Shown: positions 25,460 to 36,956 of the stretch, piece by piece
Position numbering within the stretch: position 1 is the first letter of the stretch
Layout: each line of letters starts with the position of its first letter
DNA from: Emergomyces orientalis
Taxonomy: Eukaryota; Ascomycota; Eurotiomycetes; Onygenales; Ajellomycetaceae
Reading direction: 5' to 3'
Assembly (NCBI GenBank): GCA_002110485.1
Contig: MOWL01000067.1
Span: forward strand, 1,426,001 to 1,490,000
DNA length: 64,000 nt
Notes under the pieces: generated by a model
Databases searched by the model: none
Told to the model about the DNA's origin: nothing
What the model saw: only the letters and a program-made list of their open reading frames with translations
Position numbers and translations under genes: made by a program

Positions 25460-27433
25460 AGAGGAGATAAAGGGCTCGGGGTAATGAGGAAAGTTCCACA
25501 CCCAGAGAGAGTGCGTGGGTGCTGGGCACTCCTTGATAATACCCTGGGATGGGGTGAGGTCTTTGTGGAGTTCCTTCCGAAGAGCTATAAACTAATTAAG
25601 AGATGGTAGAACAGCTGCATGATATAATTCGCCTCAAGCATTCAAAAATACGGGCAACAGCTTCCAGTTAAAAGGTGGCAATTATAATGTTGCATTAACC
25701 GTGGATTTCCATTGCTCATATAGTTATCGAATTGAAAATGTTTTTCCCAATGTCACCTGGCCTTATTTGGCGTGTTCTGGGCGTCGAAGATCAGTACCTT
25801 ACTTGAAGCTGCTTGCTCTTTGAACATACTGCTGAGTAGGAGTTTAGAATTCGTCATCCTGCTCCATTGGCCCAAAGAGCTCTAGCAAAATATACCTCTT
25901 CTCAATATTCAACAGCAGCATACGTCCAAGGAAAGGTCCCATCATCCACATTTTCAAGTTCAGCAATAAGATCTTTGGAATGTGCCGCTTCCAGCACTCC
26001 AACTAGAACCTTTCACTAAATGCAAGTAGCATAGTATACGTATCTGTTATATTGATATATTCGGCAATAAGGTAAGGGAGCTCCAGAGGAATCGGGTATT
26101 TGAAACTCCTTTCGACTTTTGAGACGACTGCGCCGTGACTGCGATCGTGGCAACATTGTTCACATCAGCGATGAGCAAAAGGCCATGCCGTTGATCGACA
26201 TGCGAATTGATCTGGCAACTTCCCTTCGTGGTATTGCGCATCGCGGGCTTGCCTCAACGCTGACATCATAACCACTTTCCCTTCTCCAATTCAAACCCAG
26301 GGGAAGACAAATATGGCAGAGCACCTTGGTAGAGCGCCTAGGCACAGTTTGTTTGGAAAAGGTTTCCTCAATATTCAACCAAGAACTCCAAATATCCGGA
26401 CTTGCAAATCTCATGCCGTGTTCTCGTATCTGGAATGGCACTCTTGCGCCTCTTACCTAGGTAATCCCAGGTTATTTCACGCGATCTCAGGGCTCCCATT
26501 GTATATTATATGGGATTGATATCATTCCCAGCAGAATATCTATGTCGACAGCATAAGCGGGCGCAAAATACTCTCCCTATGCAAGTAAGTGAACGGGTTT
26601 TATTGTTTATCTCTCCGTGTCTTGCTTTTGAAAATAAACCTGGAGTTGAATTCAGTCCAACCTCAATCTTGAAGTCTGTTTCAACTAGCAAACTAGTTAG
26701 GGCTTGGATTGTCTATTTTAGGAAATATCCAACTACGATCCAAAACGCTTGCCGACAGCCCACTTCTCATGAACAGCTTCGTATTGGCGTTTTGATTCAG
26801 TAACGTCCATTAGATATCAAACCGGTCTATTTATCATTGTTTAACTGCAGAAAGCTCGAAAATGGAATCTAAAGAGAAACAAAATTGTTTTGTTTTCTCT
26901 TGTTGTCAACGCGAGAGCAGCCAATATGATAGAATCCGAGAAGGAAACGAGGGCCATTTGCTCATAGCTGTGGCTGTTTCTTTCTGTCATTCTCTCTTAC
27001 TGAATCTCCTTTTACCTTTGAGGGATGCGAATTATCTAGCCTTCGAGTCTGTATAAGGAGAAAACTGTACAGCCACAGCCCTAGTTTCTTCCTGTGCTCA
27101 AAGATCAAAATCCCCCTTTCGTCTACCAGCAAATAAAAGGGGGAGGATCTCGTATAATCATAAGCGCGGGCCATCGTGTGGTTGGCATGGTCAGCGTATC
27201 CATGCAGCCGACTCATCGTGGATTAATAGTGGGAACCTCAACCCCCTTCGTGTAGATCTCCATATCGTACCCGTCAAGACAAGAATATATGAGATCAACG
27301 ACGCACCCTCTCTCCATTTCCTATCATAAGTTATCCCCTTCCCTTCCTCCTTGTCCCTTGTTTCACATAACCCTCTATATCTTCCCAAATAAACGTGTTG
27401 AATAAACGTGTTGATCTAAATAAAAATTCCGGG
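25460..27433. other. Gene-free stretch
   Basis: No supported coding region. A TTACCTAGGTAA palindrome lies at 26453-26464. Small open frames around 26160-26800 do not resemble proteins. Confidence 0.5.
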
Positions 27434-28423
27434 ATGTTAAAGCATCACCCCCCGATATCTGTCTTCCTGCTCGTCGTGGCCATCTTCTCCACACTCCTAG
27501 CCGCTGCCCCAGCAGATTACTATATCGCGGGCGTCGACCAGACACCCAATGCCATCCACGTCTTTCCGCGGAACAAACCCTGGAAATCCTCCAACGTCTA
27601 CTGGAGCTTCACGGCCGGCAAAAGCAACAGAGGCTGGAGCAACCTCTCTGACGCCAAGTTCCGGAATACCGCCTCTCATGGCTGGATTGCGCTCGTCTGC
27701 GCCTCCGGCGGCAACGCAGGCATCATCAACGTTTCCAAGAAGAAGCTGAAAACTGACTTGGGTGATGTGCTGTGGACAGGCTCACCGGGCGGCAATCCAC
27801 ATGCTATCGAGCGCATCCCCCATCTTGGTGCAGTTGTCGTGGCGAGTTCGACCCCTGGGAAACTGACGCTCTATTACCCGGGCAATCCTAAAGATATAAA
27901 CAATTTCAAAAACTTGAAGAGATCAGATGTCAATTATGATGCCCCTGGTGCTCATGGAGTACTTTGGGATCCCAATGGTGCCCCTAGCTCTCCTGAAAAG
28001 GGAATATTATGGGTTTCCCTCGACAAAGCCATACGAAAATATAAAGTCACGGGCCGGGGGAAAGCAATGCGCCTTGTCCGGGAGGGGAGTGCGATTCCCT
28101 TCCCTGGAAAAGGTGGGCTGGGACATGATTTACAGCCAGATTATACGAATAAAAATGTGCTGTTGGCGACGGATTCTTACGGGGCGTATGCGTACGATAT
28201 TTCTACGGGGAAGTGGGCGACGTTGAGAAAGGAGAAGGCAATAAAGAGTTTTGTGAGGCATAAGAGTGGGGAGTATCTGTGGGTTACTCAGCAGGGGAAG
28301 GATGGGTGGGTGAGCCCATGGGTAAGTTTTGGAATGAAGGCTGGGGAGAAAGCGAGTGAGAAGAAAGGAGGGGGTGGGAAAGGGTTTTATAAAGCGAGAA
28401 TTCATGAGACCGACTTTGAGTGA
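27434..28423 (+). CDS. Secreted DUF6528-family protein
   Basis: A single exon of 329 residues if the ATG at 27434 is used. An in-frame ATG at 27395 would add 13 hydrophilic residues before the signal peptide, so the later start is preferred. Residues 1 to about 25 form a clear signal peptide (SVFLLVVAIFSTLLA) ending near APA. The mature part carries motifs I associate with DUF6528 proteins: GWSNLSDAKFR, CASGGNAGIINV, GGNPHAIERIP, APGAHGVLWDP and GGLGHDLQPDY, spaced like blades of a propeller. The function is unknown; an extracellular role is inferred from the leader. The C-terminus is Lys/Gly-rich. It lies next to two other secreted-protein genes on the opposite strand. Confidence 0.8.
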   Translation: MLKHHPPISVFLLVVAIFSTLLAAAPADYYIAGVDQTPNAIHVFPRNKPWKSSNVYWSFTAGKSNRGWSNLSDAKFRNTASHGWIALVCASGGNAGIINVSKKKLKTDLGDVLWTGSPGGNPHAIERIPHLGAVVVASSTPGKLTLYYPGNPKDINNFKNLKRSDVNYDAPGAHGVLWDPNGAPSSPEKGILWVSLDKAIRKYKVTGRGKAMRLVREGSAIPFPGKGGLGHDLQPDYTNKNVLLATDSYGAYAYDISTGKWATLRKEKAIKSFVRHKSGEYLWVTQQGKDGWVSPWVSFGMKAGEKASEKKGGGGKGFYKARIHETDFE

Positions 28424-29452
28424 GGACAAGATCTTTTTTTTCTTTCCCGAAATTAGAGAAGCCACTTCCATACCAGCAGCGTGTGGATATGTTTTTTTTG
28501 ACATACTAATTTTGTTCAAACGACGTCTCTTCTCTCTCTCAAGAATATATACAATACGCACCTGTGTATATATTACCTAGTTAGTCTGCGATTTGTAATT
28601 GTCCGCTCTAATGTGAACATGGTAATATATAACGTCCCAGGAGGTCTATTTCTATCCAACCACCTCCCCCCTAGCCACTTCTGCTTATTATTACCCAATA
28701 TGAGGAAACTGGGAGATTTTCCAATATGCCAACTATAAATATCGCAAAACCAGCCCATATTCAATCTCTTTTTTCCAGCCTCTTCGCTATCTTAAAATAT
28801 TGCCTCACACTCATATCCTCTTGGCCAAATCTCAAACGCCCCGAATAGCAAATCAACAAGAACCATCCCAAACCCAATATCCCTCCCCCTGGTTCCCGCA
28901 AATGGCGTATTACTGTATCTCTGCTACATGAAAGGCACCACCGCACAACCAACAACACTGCTGCTCTAGACACTTTTTACTTGCATTTTCATATCAGGGA
29001 GAAGCGTGATTACATCTGCACAACCACAAGCTGGTTATGATCTAAACGCAGGTATGTTTCCGAGCCACAGCCACTTTTCTTGGCCTCCATCCGCAATAGA
29101 TGTGAAGTTTTCATTTGATATTGTGTCTGGTTATTGTCACAGCTATAACGAATGACTAAATTTCTTCTCGAATAAACCCAAACCGTGGAGAGCTATTCCT
29201 CTTTTCTCATTCTTTCATTCTAATCAGTTTGACTTTCTTTCTGACCCCCTTTTCGGTGTCGCCTTGTTTACAGTTCAATAAACAAGAAAATCTATTTGGA
29301 GCGAAAAACGAAGACCGACAGAAACCTTCCCTTTAGCGAGCAGCTCACTAACTGTCCCTTCCGATGATTAACAAGAAGCAAACCAGTTACTTCGAAGCAC
29401 GCGAGGACAAATCCCTCTGCAGCCTGGCACCGGCCACAGGTGGTCGATCAAA
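28424..29452. other. Convergent spacer between DUF6528 and the four-module knottin gene
   Basis: No supported gene. It is probably occupied by 3' untranslated regions of the two converging genes. Confidence 0.5.
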
Positions 29453-30755
29453 TCAAGCTTGTTTACACTCCATCCAGGTGAACTGCAGATTGGCAAAAAT
29501 GCAAATATGTCAGTTTGCTGCCTTTATGCATTTTTGACGTTCCTTTAACTCCATGTAAAGAGTAAAAGAGAAGGGGGTAAAAAGCGAAATTGGTTTATAT
29601 AAAACTTACACCACCAGGTTCTCCCGCAGTTTCACACTTCAGTCCCTTGCAGCAACGGGCTGGCGCGGCTCCGCAACTCCTGCCCTTGTTAATACACCAA
29701 TCGTCGGTAGGCCCCCCTTTGCCTATAGTGGGCATATCAAGTGGCCGATCCATCTGTTCTGGCATGGCCTCTCGCTTACTCGGCGCTCGAGTATCTTGGA
29801 TGCCACTGTCAGACTCAAGGGTCTGACGCTCCAGCTCAGGCATGGGTTCAGGCTCGCGCGTTTGCAGCGGTTTGGTTCTCCGTCTGCAGAGACCGCCCTT
29901 TCCCGTCTAAATATCCCAACATTTTCAAATATATGAACATCATTAGACCAGGCTTTCTTCTTCCATGTTGTTTCGCTTTTTCTCCTTCTATTCTCTCTCA
30001 AAGGGGAATGACGCTATCATTAGGTGCCAACTTACACAGAACCATCCGGGACATGGGCAACCTGCGTTGTTTAGACAGTATCGGTCTGCACATCTCTCAA
30101 CACGTTTTGTCCTCTTTTTTATGCAGACCAGAGTCGCAGGGTCCTTCCAATCCCGATTAGAATGCTATTTTCTTTTTCTCTTTCTTTCCTTCTCACTTTT
30201 CGGAACACGAGCAGAGTATAATTTTCAAGCGTCAACTTACACAGTAGCCATCTGGACAGCATTCGGTTCCAATTGGACAGAATGAACCTTCATGAGCACA
30301 GAAATTCTTCACAACGGGTTTTCCTAACTTATTGCGAAGCGGCGTTTCTTGGATATCATTGGCGCGTTTGCTTTTAGAAGGCCGGCATATCTATCGTCCC
30401 ACAGGCACAGCACAGAGCATAAAAATACGCATTAGCAATCGATGCCATCAATTCCTTCGTTTGCTTTTGTCTTCTATTTATTTATTTATTTCTCTCTTTC
30501 TTTCCTTTTTCAATCAAGGTACATGAGTGTGTTCGGTTTACTTACCCCTAACTCTGTTCCATTGCCTTCACAGAACAACCCCTTACAACAATTATGGGGC
30601 GGGTCAGGCATTCCGACATGACAAACTGCCGCTTCCTTGACGCAATTTCGATTGGCTAGTTCCTTTCTCTTATTTTGATCATCAGGCGCGGGAAAGCCTA
30701 AGATGCCGGTGCCACTGACAATGAGGGCGAGGATGGAGATCGGGGGCAATTTCAT
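29453..30755 (-). CDS. Secreted precursor with four cystine-knot-like modules
   Basis: Exons on the minus strand are 30755..30546, 30390..30241, 30143..30036, 29906..29610 and 29482..29453, giving 264 residues. All four introns are phase 0 and have GTAAG donors. A signal peptide (about 1-23) is followed by four six-cysteine modules. M1 is C38-x6-C-x10-CC-x4-C-x9-C72. M2 is C101-x6-C-x5-CC-x4-C-x6-C127. M3 is C138-x4-C-x5-C-x-C-x4-C-x6-C163. M4 is C227-x6-C-x6-CC-x4-C-x13-C261. Every intron sits between Cys5 and Cys6 of a module. Linkers carry basic pairs (KR at 29-30 and 79-80, KKR/KR around 129-134, RRR and KR in exon 4), which suggests Kex2-type release of single peptides. The fold is inferred from cysteine spacing. 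The role is unknown: effector, inhibitor or antimicrobial are all possible. Confidence 0.78.
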
Positions 30756-32010
30756 TGCTGGGGCTTCTCAGATATGTTTTATTTGGGATATTCGGTTGTA
30801 AGTTTTGAATCTGGAAAAACAATTTCTTTTCTTTTTTTCTTTTATGAACACAATTCCTCCCAGCTTCGTTCACCATGGGAAAAATCGTAGAAGGGGAGCT
30901 TTGGGGGGGGGGTTTATCTCCTGGATTTATTTTCTTTTCACACGGTTATGTTTAACAATTTAAAACCGTCACACGCATCGATATTGTTGTTCCTTTCTAT
31001 CCCGGGTTTACGTGCATGTACTGTACATATACAGGATTTTGGCTGTTTTTCTCTTTGCTTCGCTCGCTGTGATTTCAGCTTTAACCAAACCAGTTTGAAG
31101 ATCGGCCAGCTGCATGCCACATTCCACGGTACAGTGCCAACGCGTTTCCGTATGCATAGACACGTTCGCGGTATTCCCGGGGCCGAAAGACGCTGGAAGT
31201 CGCGGTTTTCCTTTTTCATTATTCTTATAACGTTGGGTTGGAGCAACGGGGTACATATACGGAATCCACACCTACCTAGTAGCCTAGGTATACCTATAAT
31301 CATCTTGACCATTCTCTGCATAACTTCAAGGAACAGACAACAGGGAAAGCTGAAGCGCTATTACAAGGTGGTAAGGAGATTGGGTAAGGAAGCTGAGGAG
31401 ATGGAACGAGGGACAAGTCGCCCGACTAACGTGTGTCACACTTAATAAATGCGATGCATCCAGAAGTATTCGCCGAACGCAACTTTTCAGCTATATTTGG
31501 GGAATAGCGGTCTATCTAATTTCGAGAATCCAGCGGTATCGACCAACGCGAGAACGGACGGGAGAGATATTTTTATTCAACGTGAGAAAGTCAACGACGC
31601 GACCCCAGCAATATCAATTCGGTGAGGCTAAAGTCAATAAGTTTCCCTAGCAGACAATATTTTTGGCCTTCGTTCTCTTTTGTCGCTTTCGGACTCGATA
31701 TTATGGTTTCAATTCTCCCAATGTATCACTAATAAACGCATAGACCAGAACGGAAAATGTGAATCAAATAAAGGAGCAGGGAAAAAGGGGCAACACGCTC
31801 TTCATTTATGTGTCTCGTGTAAAAAATGTCAGACAAAGGGGAAAGACAGCCATCATTTCTCCTGACTTCGCTCAACCACTTTTTCCCCTTTTTCCGCCCT
31901 CCACGTCGTCCTGCCCGTTCAGTCCGAACCAAATACGATAAATCCTTCATCCTCGCAATCCCACCCTCAACAAATCTCTGCCCACTGCAATCGACTACGG
32001 CAAAGAATCC
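30756..32010. other. Spacer between the two knottin-like genes
   Basis: 1.25 kb with no supported gene. It holds the promoter of the four-module gene and the 3' end of the single-module gene. An ATGTACTGTACAT-type sequence lies near 31014-31026 and a CCTAGGTATACC sequence near 31283-31294. Confidence 0.5.
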
Positions 32011-32331
32011 TTATACCATAGGCTGCAAGCAGAGAAGTTCTTTGCCCTGTGATGACCCGGCACGTCATTATTTGAAGGACAAAATATTAACCAGTACCAG
32101 GAAGAGAAGAGACGCTGAAACTTTTTTTATACGAAAAGAAAAAGAAAAAGAATCGGGATTACTTACACCATCTTGACACATAAGCCCACCACAACATGCT
32201 CGTTTTGAACATGGCTCAGCAAACTCAGCGCATTTTTTGGGACTCTTTTTTCTTTGTTCATCAGGATAAGGTGCTGGAGAGGCCGTGACGACGGTGATAA
32301 TGGCCATAACAAGAACTGGGAGGAGCTTCAT
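32011..32331 (-). CDS. Small secreted single-module cystine-knot protein
   Basis: Exons on the minus strand are 32331..32167 and 32046..32011, giving 66 residues. A signal peptide (about 1-18, MKLLPVLVMAII...) is followed by a short basic propeptide (RKK, PKK) and one six-cysteine module C34-x6-C-x4-CC-x4-C-x8-C61. The single intron (120 nt, GTAAGT..CAG) is phase 0 and falls between Cys5 and Cys6, exactly as in the four-module gene 1.25 kb downstream on the same strand. This shared architecture argues for tandem duplication from a common ancestor. The short last exon rests on the phase, the acceptor and the presence of the missing cysteine. Cognate target unknown. Confidence 0.75.
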
Positions 32332-35300
32332 GGTTGATTGTGTAGGTATGGCTTTCTTTTACTTTGCTATGTGGAATGCTAGGGTATGTTAGGGATTGCA
32401 TATAAGTGGTGAGAGAAAGGTATGTTAGTTGTACACTTACATGCTGTAAAAAACTTCCAAATCTGATCAAAGGAAATTTCAGGACGGCAGTTAAAAACTT
32501 TGACGCTATATTCAAGGAGAATCGATTGCTTCTTTATACCGTTGCGCATCCAGCCCTTCTTCCCTCCTGTGCCAAAATGGGGCAAGAATCAGGGGAGGAA
32601 AAACAACATTGCGATGATTGACGAACAATAGAACATTCGTCGCGAAGACAATCGTAGGGGACCTTTTTTTCCCCTTTCTTTCCATCCCCGAACCCTATTC
32701 TCATGATATTCGCCGTTTCATTGACACAATGATTGACCTTCTTTGTTCCGAGAAGCACCTGAGTGTCATGGATCTCATGCACTGATCGACAGTACGCCAT
32801 AAATCCCCCGTCCCGAACACCTACTTTATTCCAACCTATTCATATTGCCGTCCCTACATTTCTTTTTGACAGTAATGGTCTGTCCATTGCAAGATATCTA
32901 ACGAAGATATAAGATCGAACCTAACATGCCCAGGCTGCGCGGTGAAGCCAACACGTTTTCGGGCCCCAGTTCTCTGGTCTAATTGAGATACGCCGCCCTG
33001 AAAAAACCGACATACCTCTGACCACCTACAGCTGAATTTCGTTAACCACTCAAATCTAAAGAAAGGGATTTCTGTGTTCGTTAATTGATAGGGTATAAGG
33101 TTGGTAATAACTCCCCTGGTTCAATGAATGCAGATTGGTTCAAGCAACATCGCCGACATGGAATCGGGCCCCCGCCCCGTCACTTGATAAAATCCTACCA
33201 TTCCACAACCCCCAATATAAGAGAATTGAATATTTATTTATGGAACACGGCAGAATGCATACATATAATAACCCCTAACGAATACCGCGAACGTATCAAT
33301 GAAAACTTGAGGGTTTGTGTATAGAAATCTGGCGCATAGCCAAACAAAAAGAAAAAAAAGAAAAGAAAGCAGTTCATTATTAGAAAACCGAGAACAATAT
33401 CCATTCAATGAATAAATTAGGCATGACAGCCGAATGCCTAATGTTTGGAAAACGCTGGTTTTATTGCTCACGTTGTCCCAATCCAATCCAACCCATATAT
33501 GCCTTTTTAGCCTGTCGTACAGTCAAAATCGCCCGTTTATTCTACATAGGTTGCTGATCCTTCCTTCAGCAAATCTATACAGGCATCGAGATCCAATTGC
33601 CCTTTGCGGTTCGTGAACCGCACGTATCTGTATCCCAGAACCATTTCAACCCACTGGCTCGATCACAGGCGGCACGCATAACAACGGCTAATCCCCTAAC
33701 ACCTGCAGCTAACTCTCACAATCTGACCCTAATCCAGAGTTATGAACATAATCGTAACTATGCTATGGATTGAATAAATTATTATTAATCATACAGAAGG
33801 ATTTCATATTATGATCATGCGAAAATCACACAGAAGTCCATGGACAGTATATCTTGAACGAAATTATATTGATACCACGGATAGTGCGAGAGCCGCAAAT
33901 AGTGTTAGCGGTATCCAATTGAGGTGCGAAATCTGCTGCAAACGTTGCCCCTAGCGATTCATCGCGACCACAAGACCCCCTTCCACGGAGAATTGTTGCA
34001 GTAGAGGGGGAGAAATTGCTGGTCTAGTATAGTAAGTAATGCATAAATAGTACATCATGTACACTACCTAGACGGAGACGCGGATGGGTAACTATCACAT
34101 GGGGATAGTTACACGAAACTGGAATGAGAGAATCGTCTGTCTCACTTTGTGTGTATGATTCCCGCTTTTGAAAGGAGGGGGGATGATTTGATGGATATCT
34201 ACGGTCATAAGCTCCCCCCCCCCCCCCCACCCCCCAGCGCGAGAGAGGATTCCAGGTCCGTGTCGGATTAAACACGATCCCGCCTTAGATCCATATTAGA
34301 GCACCCATATCCGCATGTCCCATTTCATATAAATCGTACGTAAGCGTGAAGAAAGAACCATATTTAATATGGGAACCACCTGCACGACCGCATTGGGTTT
34401 TTAGAAAGGAATGGACTTTGACAGCTGAAAACAGAACGAGAATGCAGTGGAGAGGTGGAGAAATATATCCCCAAATCCAACTCTCTCTTTGTAACAGCCA
34501 CGGTTGGCGTTGTGTGAGTGTGCGGTACAGGTAAATATCAAATTGATAAAAATAACAGTTGCTGTTCACAGCAGGATCCATTATCCCCTTTAAAGCACCG
34601 TTGCATGTCAAAGTAAGCATAGCATAGCATGACATAACATATACACACCAAAGAAAGGAAGAAAGAAAAGAAAAGAAAAATAAACGGTGTAAGTGTAGAT
34701 ATAAACATAATAATAATGAGGCGAGAATTTCTTTATTATCCACTTCCACGCTTCCTTTTGCAGCTGTCCTGCTATCGCGGCGCTTTTCTCCAGTAAAATA
34801 AACACAAAAAACAACGCCATAAATAAAAGTTAGCCCAGAAAAAGAGATAAACAGCCTAAAAAGAAGAGAAAAAGAGTCTATGCAATTCTTGAGAGAAAAA
34901 ATATACAACGAAAAAAAAAATTAAAAAATAAAAAGGAATAAAAAGTTTTGTATTGTTACAAGTTTTCCAAGTAATCAGTCCCTCTTGAGAAAATCATCTA
35001 TCATCCCCCATACCTCCGCAATTTTCACAAAGGGAATCTTATCATGTAAACTGCGTCAGGAAACCTGAATGAGGGTGAGGGAGGGTATTTTGTGTCTTTT
35101 TGAGCTTCTATGGACATGACGGGACAGAAACAGGAGAGGACGGATTGAAGAGAGAGGGGGGTGGGTGTGTCTTTGTGCGTGTATTTTATGGTTGGCGAGA
35201 ATTGAATGCTAATTGTACGAGAAAAGGTCTATATAAAAATGTACAATGGGGGTTTTGGAGGTCATCAGGGATAAGGGATTGTTTTAGGTAGGGATCGGTT

Positions 35301-35362
35301 GTGGCGAGAGGTGGAGCGCGAGAGAGAGGCGGAGGCATTAATTGGGACGAAATTATGGGTGT
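32332..35362. other. 3-kb gene-free stretch between the knottin island and cytochrome c
   Basis: AT-rich with no supported gene. A C-rich run (C16-A-C6) lies near 34207-34235. A 207-codon minus frame at 34285-34908 is rich in Phe, Leu and Tyr from AT-rich DNA and is not convincing. Confidence 0.5.
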
Positions 35363-36666
35363 TTATTTGGTTTCGTTTTGAAGATAGCTATATATTGTGC
35401 GAAGGAGTTGGGAAAGTTTTGTTAGCGGTCGCGTTTTTCTTTTTTCTGATGTACCATAAAAACGCAATAATAATAAAAGTCTGGGCATGCAAAACGTACG
35501 TGATCAGGTCGTTGCGGTCCTTGGGCTTCTTGAGACCGCCAAAGGCCATCTTGGTGCCGGGGATATACTTCTTGGGGTTCTCGAGGTAGGTGTACTATTG
35601 TCAAAAGACGAGTCAGTCGTGTTCTATACATATACGTACGTATGTCTAGAAAAATGGGAAATGGGGGAGGGAACGCACCAGAGTGTTCTCATCCCAGACA
35701 ACGCCCTTCGATTTGTTGGCGTCAGTGTAAGAGAAGCCCTCGACCTGGCCACTCTTGCGGCCGAAAAGTCCGTGCAAGTTGGGGCCGATTTTGTTGGCAC
35801 CGCCTTGCTCGAGCGTGTGGCATTGAGCGCAGCGAGTCTGCAATTTTTAAAACATTCACGTTAGTGATTTGTTTGGTATAGATATAGATTATATGATATT
35901 AATTTGGAAGGGAATAAAATGCATACCTTGAAGAGACCAGCACCCTTAGTCGCGTCACCTGAACAAGAAGAAAAATGAGAGTGGTTAGCAGTCTGCAGCA
36001 CCTGACGCCCTGCTTGCCGTCTCCTGCGTTCGCGTTCTTCGTTTTCTGCCTCCTGCTCCTCGATTGCGTATGACATCAACACTGCCGCTGTCATCACACT
36101 CATTGTTGCTGGTGGCCTGCTTTCTGCGCTTGCTGGTTGGGTGCGGGTGAAAGAATTGCTGGCGGATGTGGTTGGTGATGTTATGGGGTACAGGAAGGAT
36201 ATAGTCGTGTAAGACGGAGAGGAATGAGGTTATTGCGCGAGACGAGAGCTGGTTCAAGGAGGGATAGGGTGGTTGAGAAGACATTCCACCAGCCAAGGGA
36301 TTTGTTTTGTTGTCTGATTTTGCGGCGTATAGGAGATTTATTATATCTCTCTGCTTCTCGGAGCTTTTTATAAAGGATTGGATGTAAAGCTGTTTTGTTG
36401 GGGGTGTATTTGTGTTGTGTTTCTGTTTGATATGCCCACGAAGTAACACAAGAGAGCCGCAACAAGCAACCTTTGTGAATGATGATAATAGCAGATTGAG
36501 AGTGCAGAGATGAACAACAACATCACCACCACCAGCAGCAGCAGCAGTAGCAGGAGGAGGAGGAGACATTGAAGGGGCAGAATTCACTGCAGGAACGGCC
36601 AACGCACTGGGCAGAGAGAGAATTGGAAGGGAAGAACATACCAGGTGAGAAGCTGTCCTTGCCCAT
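35363..36666 (-). CDS. CYC1: Cytochrome c
   Basis: Exons on the minus strand are 36666..36642, 35958..35927, 35837..35679, 35594..35500 and 35387..35363, giving 111 residues. It is the mobile electron carrier between complexes III and IV in the mitochondrial intermembrane space. The haem-attachment motif C-x2-C-H (CAQCH) is near residues 22-26 and the axial methionine is in IPGTKMAFGG. The N-terminus (MGKDSFSPGDATKGAGLFK) and C-terminus (ITYLQNETK) match the family in length and pattern. The first and last exons are only 25 nt each. Intron 1 is 683 nt; the others are 89, 84 and 112 nt. The last exon was placed by its phase-2 acceptor (TAG) and by TYL.</thinking>. Confidence 0.93.
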
Positions 36667-36720
36667 TTTGACGTTGGAGGACGAAGGCTATGTTAACAAT
36701 ACAGAAGGAGGTTAATATAC

Positions 36721-36740
36721 AGAGAGAGAGAGAGAGAGAG
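36721..36740. repeat. GA microsatellite in the cytochrome c leader
   Basis: About ten GA units directly upstream of the cytochrome c start codon. Confidence 0.85.
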
Positions 36741-36956
36741 GAAGAGAATGGATGAAGTTATCAATTGCTGCTGAAAAATGTTGTTAGAGTAGAGGGGAGA
36801 GAGAAGTGGAAAAATGGAAGTTGAAGATAGATTTTTTTTTTTTTTTTTTTCGGGGCTCCTTGGAGTAGGTTCGGCGTATCCATTATTAGCTGCGGCGCTT
36901 GGCAATGAGGAGCTAAACTGCAAATAGGATTCCCAATGCCCTTTGGCCGGGCTGTG

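Noticed and set aside
34285..34908. 207-codon minus-strand frame
   Set aside because: Phe/Leu/Tyr/Cys-rich translation of AT-rich spacer with no domain pattern.
35985..36602. 205-codon minus-strand frame inside cytochrome c intron 1
   Set aside because: It lies wholly within an intron supported by frame and homology on both sides. The translation is low complexity (Ala/Gly/Pro, then Asn/Thr).
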